NCBI GenBank assembly: GCA_028274925.1
Contig: JAQCNR010000069.1
Coordinates: 1 to 26,650 of the forward strand
Direction: 5' to 3'
Source: Halovenus sp.
Lineage (GTDB): Archaea; Halobacteriota; Halobacteria; Halobacteriales; Haloarculaceae
DNA length: 26,650 nt
Position numbers and translations under genes: made by a program. The notes beneath the pieces were generated by a model. That model saw only the letters and a list, made by a program, of their open reading frames with translations, was not told the origin of the DNA and searched no databases. Positions 22,020 to 26,650 of the stretch are shown piece by piece (the stretch's first letter is position 1; the number at the start of each line of letters is the position of its first letter).

Positions 22020-23018
22020 TCACTGCTCTTCTGTGCCGTTTTCGCCGACCGTCGACTGTGAGGCGTCGCCTGCAACATCGAACTCGCTTGGCGCGACATC
22101 CGTCACGACCGGCGTACTCGGTATTTCCTGCGTCGTTTTCCATTCGCCGACGCCGGAGGGGTCGAGGTGAACGTGCACGTCCTCAATCTGGGCTAACTCA
22201 CCGACGCTCGTGACGAGGGCTGTCTCGAGCTCGTGGGCCTCCCGCAGTGTCAGGTCACCGTCGACTTCGACGTGGGCTTCGACTTCGAGTACTGGCCCGT
22301 CCCAGAACACGGCTAGGTCGTGCACGCCGTAGACCGACTCGTGGGCCAACAGCGTGTTCCGAACGTCAGCTTTTCTGTCTTCAGGGGCTGCCTTTCCGGA
22401 GAGATACGAGAGGTTCTCACGACCTATCGCGACACCCTGATAGATAACGAGCAGGCTGACGACGCCACCAGCAACGGCGTCGAGCACGGGATAGCCGAAG
22501 GCGATGCCAGCGATGCCGACCAGCGCGGCGACAGAGGTGTAGAGATCGTTCAGACAGTCTGTGGCCAGTGCGTCGAGTGCCGTCGAGTCCAGTCCGACAT
22601 TCATCCGCTCGGTGTACCAGTACAGCGCGTACATATCGGCCATCGCGAACAGCAACGCGCCGACCATCAGCGGGCTAAAGGTGAGGTCCGGAGATTCGAG
22701 CAAACTCTGTACTGATTCGTAGAGCAGGTTTCCACCAAGAATGACGATGATTGCGCCGACAAACAGCGCAGTGAGTGGTTCGATGCGGGCGTGGCCGTGG
22801 GGGTGGTCGCTGTCTGCGTCGTCGAATCGGCTGCTTCCCCAGACCAGAACGACGAGACTGGCCACCAGATCCGCCACCGAGTGCGCGGCGTCAGCCAGCA
22901 GCGCCACGCTGCCAAACAGCAAGCCAACGGTTCCCTCGGCGACAATCTTGGCAGTATTCCCGAGGACGTTCACCCAGGCCGCGCGGGTAAACCGGCGTCG
23001 GCCAGCCGCCTCGCTCAT
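22020..23018 (-). CDS. Cation diffusion facilitator (CDF) family metal exporter
   Basis: 332-residue membrane protein that exports divalent metal ions in exchange for protons. About six helices span residues ~20-215. TM2 holds LLADAAHSVADLVASLVV (HxxxD), the loop has DSDHPHGHARIEPLTALFVG (the HPHGH signature), and TM5 has LATDCLNDLYTSVAAL (DxxxD). The C-terminal cytosolic metal-binding domain runs to ~300 (HDLAVFWDGPVLEVEAHVEVDG, HELETALV, EDVHVHLDP), followed by an acidic tail. The His in TM2 with Asp in TM5 is a mixed site (zinc exporters such as CzcD have His in both), so metal specificity (Zn, Mn or Fe) is uncertain. ATG 23018 is used; longer frames upstream are shadow sequence. An AGTTTTGA box at 23037-23044 fits a leaderless start. 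Confidence 0.92.
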   Translation of the reverse strand: MSEAAGRRRFTRAAWVNVLGNTAKIVAEGTVGLLFGSVALLADAAHSVADLVASLVVLVWGSSRFDDADSDHPHGHARIEPLTALFVGAIIVILGGNLLYESVQSLLESPDLTFSPLMVGALLFAMADMYALYWYTERMNVGLDSTALDALATDCLNDLYTSVAALVGIAGIAFGYPVLDAVAGGVVSLLVIYQGVAIGRENLSYLSGKAAPEDRKADVRNTLLAHESVYGVHDLAVFWDGPVLEVEAHVEVDGDLTLREAHELETALVTSVGELAQIEDVHVHLDPSGVGEWKTTQEIPSTPVVTDVAPSEFDVAGDASQSTVGENGTEEQ

Positions 23019-23086
23019 ACCAGAATTAGATTCAGTCAAAACTTCAAGGTTGTCATTAGACGGGTCAAAGCCGGCAGTAAACCGCC

Positions 23087-23401
23087 TCAAAACAGCGCGG
23101 ACAGCACTCTCCCAACAATTCCCGACGGCGGCGGAGACTCGCCGTCGCCGTACTCTTCGTAGAGATACGCGACGATGTCGTCGCTCTCGGGCATCCCGTC
23201 GACATCGTTGGTTCTGTCGACGAGCACCGGGACACCAGACTGCCCGCTCACTTCCTGCACTTCCGAGCGCTGGCTTCGGGCGCTCGGAACTGACCGAGAC
23301 TCGTAGCTCAGGTCTAACTCTGAGAGCGCTCGACGGACCTTCGCGCAGTAGGGACAGCCCTGTAGTTCGTACAGCACGAGGTCGGGGTTCTGTGTGCTCA
23401 T
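23087..23401 (-). CDS. Glutaredoxin family protein
   Basis: 104-residue thioredoxin-fold redox protein. The N-terminus reads LVLYELQGCPYCAKVRRALSELD with a CPYC active site at Cys16-Cys19, the classic glutaredoxin motif. The central GVPVLVDRTN contains the cis-Pro loop, and ESDDIVAYLYEEYG is the binding-site helix as in Grx and GST N-terminal domains. Haloarchaea generally use gamma-glutamylcysteine rather than glutathione, so the thiol partner probably differs (established knowledge of the group). A CTTTTGTATCT box at 23421-23431 on the minus strand is about 26 nt from ATG 23401, choosing it over ATG 23407. It is the gene before the CDF gene on this strand (68-bp gap), but that gene has its own TATA-like box. 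Confidence 0.92.
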   Translation of the reverse strand: MSTQNPDLVLYELQGCPYCAKVRRALSELDLSYESRSVPSARSQRSEVQEVSGQSGVPVLVDRTNDVDGMPESDDIVAYLYEEYGDGESPPPSGIVGRVLSALF

Positions 23402-23515
23402 ACACATTCAGAGGGCTGGCAGATACAAAAGTCTCTGGCGGACGTGTTTGGTGGCGGCACAGACAGAACCAGTGAAACGAGCCAAAGAGAGGGTCAGCGT
23501 GCCGAAAGCAACAGA

Positions 23516-23523
23516 GCTTATTC
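23516..23523 (+). promoter_or_regulatory. TATA box for the Old Yellow Enzyme gene
   Basis: GCTTATTC is centred about 27 nt before GTG 23546, supporting the GTG as a leaderless start. Confidence 0.5.
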
Positions 23524-23545
23524 TCCGCAGTGACTACCAGTAGTC

Positions 23546-24631
23546 GTGACCGATTCGCTTTTTAGTTCGTTTTCACTCCGAGGGACCGAGTTCAGAAACC
23601 GGGTGATGCTCTCGCCGATGTGTCAGTACTCGGCCGAGGATGGGTTGGCAAACGAGTGGCACCGGGTCCATCTCGGGACGCGCGCCGTCGGCGGTGCTGG
23701 GATGGTGATGATGGAGGCAACTGCCGTCGAACCCGATGGCCGGATTACGCCACAGTGTCACGGCATCTGGTCCGACGACCACGCTGAACGACTGGCACCA
23801 ATCACCGACTTCATGCGCTCACAGGGCGCGGTGCCGGGCATCCAGCTCGCTCACGCAGGGCGAAAAGCGTCGACGAGTCGGCCGTGGGACGGCAACGACC
23901 CACTCCAGCCAGACGAAGGCGGGTGGGAAGTCGTTGGGCCGTCGGCCGACCCATACCCACACAGTGAGGGGACTGTGCCGACACGGAAGATGGACAGATC
24001 CGACATCGACCGGGTCATCGAGCAGTTCGGGGCTGCGGCCGAGCGCGCGCTCGCGGCTGGCTTCGAGGTGGCGGAAGTCCACGCTGCCCACGGCTATCTC
24101 CTCCATGAATTTCTCTCGCCAGTCACCAACAACCGCGACGACGAGTACGGCGGCAGTTTCGAGAACCGAAGTCGACTCGTCCGAGAGGTAACCGAGCGGG
24201 TGCGGTCAGTCTGGCCCGACGAAAAGCCAGTGTTCGTCCGGATTTCTGCGAGTGACTGGCTCCCTGACCGACCCTCGTGGGATATCGAGCAATCTGTTCG
24301 ACTCGCTGGGGAGTTGGACGAACTCGGCGCGGACCTGATCGACGTCTCTGGCGGTGGCATCCACCCCGACCAGCAAATCCCGAATACCGGCCCCGGCTAT
24401 CAGGTACCCTACGCCGAGCAGATTCGCGCCGAGACAGATATCGCTGTTGCAAGCGTTGGCGGGATCACGGAACCGAAACACGCTGACGCGCTCGTCCGTA
24501 ACGAGCGCACCGACCTCGTCGCACTCGGCCGAGAGATGCTTCGCAACCCGTACTGGCCACTGCAGGCCGCACACGAACTTGGTGAAGCTATCGACTGGCC
24601 GCCGCAGTATCGCCGCGGGCAGTTCAGCTAG
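23546..24631 (+). CDS. NADH:flavin oxidoreductase, YqjM-like Old Yellow Enzyme
   Basis: 361-residue FMN enzyme reducing activated C=C bonds with NAD(P)H. The N-terminus SPMCQYSAEDG carries the Cys that tunes the flavin in YqjM-type enzymes. GIQLAHAGRKAST and VAEVHAAHGYLLHEFLSPVT then NNRDDEYGGSFENRSRLV are the central OYE signature with substrate-binding His and Tyr residues. SVGGITEPKHADALV and LVALGREMLRNPYWPLQAA at the C-terminus bind the FMN phosphate. Length and order are normal for the 'thermophilic-like' OYE class. It starts with GTG 23546, consistent with the TATA box. Physiological substrate unknown; detoxification of enals or enones is typical. Its stop overlaps the convergent neighbour's end by 8 bp. 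Confidence 0.95.
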   Translation: MTDSLFSSFSLRGTEFRNRVMLSPMCQYSAEDGLANEWHRVHLGTRAVGGAGMVMMEATAVEPDGRITPQCHGIWSDDHAERLAPITDFMRSQGAVPGIQLAHAGRKASTSRPWDGNDPLQPDEGGWEVVGPSADPYPHSEGTVPTRKMDRSDIDRVIEQFGAAAERALAAGFEVAEVHAAHGYLLHEFLSPVTNNRDDEYGGSFENRSRLVREVTERVRSVWPDEKPVFVRISASDWLPDRPSWDIEQSVRLAGELDELGADLIDVSGGGIHPDQQIPNTGPGYQVPYAEQIRAETDIAVASVGGITEPKHADALVRNERTDLVALGREMLRNPYWPLQAAHELGEAIDWPPQYRRGQFS

Positions 24632-25190
24632 GCTGGTCCCACGAGCCTTCAGGTGGTTCCGTTGGTGCGGCACTGGTATCCAACTCGTACAACTCGCGAG
24701 CGCGTTCGACACCCTCACGAACTGACTGGCCCGTGCCGTGGAAGTGTTCTGGGCCACAGAGCGGATTAACACTCGACAGTTCCGCGTGTGCGTACACGTC
24801 TGTTGTTCCGTCGTCGTTCTCGAAGAGCATGAGGTGTATCTGTCGAGGTGCGAGCGGAGAGTCGCGGTAGACCCACGACCCGTCCTCGGGGATGTCGTCG
24901 CGGGTCTTCAGCCGCGCCATCGGATTCCGGATGAACCCATCGGCGTATAGCCGATTCTCGACGGTATCGAAGTCGGAGTCGAACCGCCCGGCGTACTCTC
25001 CGTCAGTAATCGGTCGCGGGCCGCCATCCTCGTCGACCCGGCCAAATAGCCGAGAACTGACCCGTCGGACGCGTTCCCACCACCGGCCTTCCGGGCCGCG
25101 GTTGTACCGCGACGGGACAGCATACGAGAGCACGAAGCCAACTGTCGCACCGAACATCAACAACCCAACCCGTAGCCAGCGCCGAAACAC
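24624..25190 (-). CDS. Membrane-anchored haloarchaeal protein of unknown function
   Basis: About 188 residues from a GTG start. A single N-terminal hydrophobic helix (VGLLMFGATVGFVLSYAVPS) after a basic FRRWLR anchor is followed by a soluble domain. That domain contains RPITDGEYAGRFDSDFDTVE, RQIHLMLFENDDGTTDVYAHAEL, and a C-terminal SVNPLCGPEHFHGTGQSVREGVE motif with Cys and His residues. No family was recognised. The frame opens further to a TTG at 25241, but the shared AT-rich box at 25251-25259 would place the minus transcript start near 25229, downstream of that TTG, so GTG 25190 is preferred. The gene is divergent from the lipoprotein gene and convergent with the OYE gene. Confidence 0.7.
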   Translation of the reverse strand: MFRRWLRVGLLMFGATVGFVLSYAVPSRYNRGPEGRWWERVRRVSSRLFGRVDEDGGPRPITDGEYAGRFDSDFDTVENRLYADGFIRNPMARLKTRDDIPEDGSWVYRDSPLAPRQIHLMLFENDDGTTDVYAHAELSSVNPLCGPEHFHGTGQSVREGVERARELYELDTSAAPTEPPEGSWDQPS

Positions 25191-25250
25191 GGCTGCTGGT
25201 TGACACGCGAGACCAATAGCTTCGTTGTCTCGGTGAATCAAGATGGACGA

Positions 25251-25259
25251 ATTAATATC
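25251..25259. promoter_or_regulatory. Shared TATA-like element between divergent genes
   Basis: ATTAATATC reads as a good TATA box both ways. On plus its centre is about 28 nt before ATG 25283 (leaderless lipoprotein mRNA). On minus it would initiate near 25229, giving the unknown membrane protein about a 38-nt leader before GTG 25190. Bidirectional use is inference. Confidence 0.45.
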
Positions 25260-25282
25260 AGGCTCTGTGTAACTCTATTCTC

Positions 25283-26329
25283 ATGAAACGTAGCTATCTG
25301 GCAATTATTCTCGTCACGATGGTCGCGCTGTCTGGCTGTGCAATGCTCGACAACAGCGAGACAGGAACCGACGGTGAGACACCCGGGGAGACAGATGGCA
25401 CTGCTGGGGAATTCTCCCAAGATGTAACCTTCGCGTGGGCCGGGGTTGCGGGCGAGTCAGTCGGTGCCGAAGTTACCGTCGAGAATACCGGTACTGAGCC
25501 GGGCACTCACGAAGCAACTCTGAGCGTCGATGGCGAGTCAGTCGCCAGCAAGTCAGTAACAGTCCCAGAGGGCGCGAGCGAGACCATCGCGCTAACGCAT
25601 CGGTTCGAGAAACCGGACGAGTACAAACTGGCCGTCGGTGAGTCAACAGAGACGATTACGGTCTACGAGTCACCGAACGACCTGCTGGCGAAGGATGACC
25701 TCGATAGAGGTACCAGAGTGGCTCATCAACAGACAAACGCCACAGGTGTCGCGAACATCAACGGCACGGACTTCGATATCCAGATCAACGAATCAGCGAC
25801 GATTCGCACAAATTACGAAGAGCAAACCGAGTACAGGAAGACTGAAACCACAACCGTGTTGTCTGGTATCAGTTCGAATGAGACGACGGAGGAGTGGATT
25901 GTCGACGGAACAGCGTACACGAGAACCGAAGACCGGGGCACCGGAAGAGTAACCTACGACCAGCAGCCAAGTGACGAGTTCGCGGATGAAGGTGGGTTCT
26001 GGGCTGACTCGTTACAACAGTCTCTCAGCGTCAATCGAGTCGATGACCAGTACATCCTCACGTTCGACCCGGAGACAGCGACAGAAGCGAGCGAAACGTG
26101 GTCTGCAATCGACGACGACGAGAATATTTCCGCCGAATCGATAACGGACCTCACAATGACATTCCGGTTCGACGCAACACTACTCCAGCCAGAGAGTCTC
26201 TCGTTCGACGCAACGCTCGAAGACTACGATGTCTTTAGTACACTCGAAATGACCAGTACGGAGGAAATCGTCTCGCACGATGAATCGGTAACTGTCGAGG
26301 TCCCTGATGACGTGAGAGAGAACACGTAA
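25283..26329 (+). CDS. Secreted lipoprotein with CARDB-like domain
   Basis: 348-residue exported lipoprotein. The signal peptide MKRSYLAIILVTMVALSG leads to a lipobox with Cys19 (ALSGC), then an acidic Gly/Thr/Glu linker. Residues ~48-130 resemble a CARDB/Ig-like domain (VTFAWAGVAGESVGAEVTVE, EATLSVDGESVASKSVTV, ETIALTHRFEKPDEYKLAVG). Residues ~150-345 look like a beta-rich domain similar to those in LolA/DUF-type haloarchaeal lipoproteins (TTTVLSGISSNETTEEWIVD, GTAYTRTEDRGTGRVTYDQQ, LTMTFRFDATLLQPESLSFD). It would sit on the outer face of the cell membrane; ligand and role unknown. The ATG is about 28 nt from the TATA-like element, predicting a leaderless mRNA. Confidence 0.85.
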   Translation: MKRSYLAIILVTMVALSGCAMLDNSETGTDGETPGETDGTAGEFSQDVTFAWAGVAGESVGAEVTVENTGTEPGTHEATLSVDGESVASKSVTVPEGASETIALTHRFEKPDEYKLAVGESTETITVYESPNDLLAKDDLDRGTRVAHQQTNATGVANINGTDFDIQINESATIRTNYEEQTEYRKTETTTVLSGISSNETTEEWIVDGTAYTRTEDRGTGRVTYDQQPSDEFADEGGFWADSLQQSLSVNRVDDQYILTFDPETATEASETWSAIDDDENISAESITDLTMTFRFDATLLQPESLSFDATLEDYDVFSTLEMTSTEEIVSHDESVTVEVPDDVRENT

Positions 26330-26366
26330 CCGGCCTCCCCAGAGTTGTCAAGAGTGGCCGACTGTA

Positions 26367-26374
26367 CTTTTAAC
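26367..26374 (+). promoter_or_regulatory. TATA box for the hydroxyacyl-CoA dehydrogenase gene
   Basis: CTTTTAAC is centred about 27 nt before ATG 26398, predicting a leaderless mRNA. Confidence 0.5.
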
Positions 26375-26397
26375 TCAACCGGGAGTGAAAACGGAGT

Positions 26398-26650
26398 ATG
26401 GTAGTCGAAATCGACGACATTCAGACGATCACAGTAATCGGTGCGGGACAGATGGGACGGGGGATCGGTGCGGTTGCCGCCCTATCGGGGTACGACGTGT
26501 CCCTGCAGGATATCGACGAGGGACAACTCGAAGCGGCCGAAGAGAACATCGAGTGGTCCTACGGAAAAGCAGTCGAGAAGGGCGCAGCCACAGAAGAAGA
26601 CACTGCTGATGCCCTGGACCGAATCAGTTTCACGACTGACCAGGAGTCCG
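26398..26650 (+). CDS. 3-hydroxyacyl-CoA dehydrogenase, N-terminal part (cut by window end)
   Basis: The first 84 codons are present; the gene runs off the window. The N-terminus TITVIGAGQMGRGIGAVAAL is the NAD-binding Rossmann loop (G-x-G-x-x-G) of 3-hydroxyacyl/3-hydroxybutyryl-CoA dehydrogenases. It is followed by YDVSLQDIDEGQLEAAEENI, where the acid at the end of strand 2 (QDID) selects NAD, then a helical KAVEKGAATEEDTADAL segment. The enzyme oxidises 3-hydroxyacyl-CoA to 3-ketoacyl-CoA in beta-oxidation or polyhydroxyalkanoate metabolism. Whether an enoyl-CoA hydratase domain is fused at the C-terminus cannot be seen. Confidence 0.9.
   Translation, partial: MVVEIDDIQTITVIGAGQMGRGIGAVAALSGYDVSLQDIDEGQLEAAEENIEWSYGKAVEKGAATEEDTADALDRISFTTDQES

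Noticed and set aside
23019..23405. N-terminal extension of the CDF gene up to 23405
   Set aside because: The added ~129 residues are Arg/Ser-rich shadow of the glutaredoxin gene; the CDF family starts at MSEAAGRRRF (23018) with its own TATA-like box.

Overview
This window is a 26.65-kb piece of an archaeal chromosome, almost certainly from a halophilic archaeon (class Halobacteria). The predicted proteins are strongly acidic (Asp/Glu-rich) and the DNA is GC-rich. Many genes have a TATA-like box centred about 26 nt upstream of the start codon, the pattern of leaderless haloarchaeal mRNAs. Several families present (type IV pilin-like protein, DUF6159-like membrane protein, APC permease fused to UspA domains, B12-subunit-less methylmalonyl-CoA mutase) are also typical of the group. 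No tRNA, rRNA, CRISPR array or intact insertion sequence was seen.

Layout. 113-3698 (minus): a Tat-exported CocE/PepX-type hydrolase, a DAO-type FAD oxidoreductase and a TIM-barrel-like conserved haloarchaeal protein, the last two overlapping at GTGA. 3788-5089 (minus): an isolated gene for a bacterial or phage-like fibre protein with YadA-head-like repeats and a C-terminal peptidase S74 intramolecular chaperone. 5294-7539 (minus): a CoA-type Nudix hydrolase, a small conserved protein and a GT81-like glucosyl-3-phosphoglycerate synthase. 7657-10322 (plus): an Arg-rich leaderless upstream ORF, an amino-acid permease with two UspA domains, and a small two-helix membrane protein. 10359-14746: a winged-helix regulator (minus), then grpE, dnaK and a DUF6159-like membrane protein (plus). 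14769-16746 (minus): a rhodanese/persulfide-dioxygenase-like fusion and a conserved haloarchaeal protein. 16874-19827: a HAD phosphatase, the remains of an endonuclease/exonuclease/phosphatase gene, GDPD, a GNAT acetyltransferase and a pilin-like protein. 19945-22007 (plus): methylmalonyl-CoA mutase large subunit and epimerase, overlapping by GTGA. 22020-23401 (minus): a CDF cation exporter and a glutaredoxin. 23546-26650: an Old Yellow Enzyme, an unknown membrane-anchored protein (minus), a CARDB lipoprotein, and the start of a 3-hydroxyacyl-CoA dehydrogenase cut by the window end.

Most genes look like core metabolism and stress functions. Functional links visible here are protein folding (GrpE-DnaK), propionyl/methylmalonyl-CoA and fatty-acid-type CoA metabolism (mutase, epimerase, hydroxyacyl-CoA dehydrogenase), and redox or sulfur handling (rhodanese-dioxygenase, glutaredoxin, OYE).

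Two things stand out. The first is the S74/YadA-like fibre protein at 3788-5089, whose architecture is bacterial or phage and unexpected among archaeal housekeeping genes. The second is a 19-codon leader ORF at 7657-7716. It sits at ideal leaderless distance from a TATA box, has three consecutive Arg codons in the loop of a perfect 8-bp hairpin, and stops 1 nt before the permease start, as an attenuator or coupling device might.
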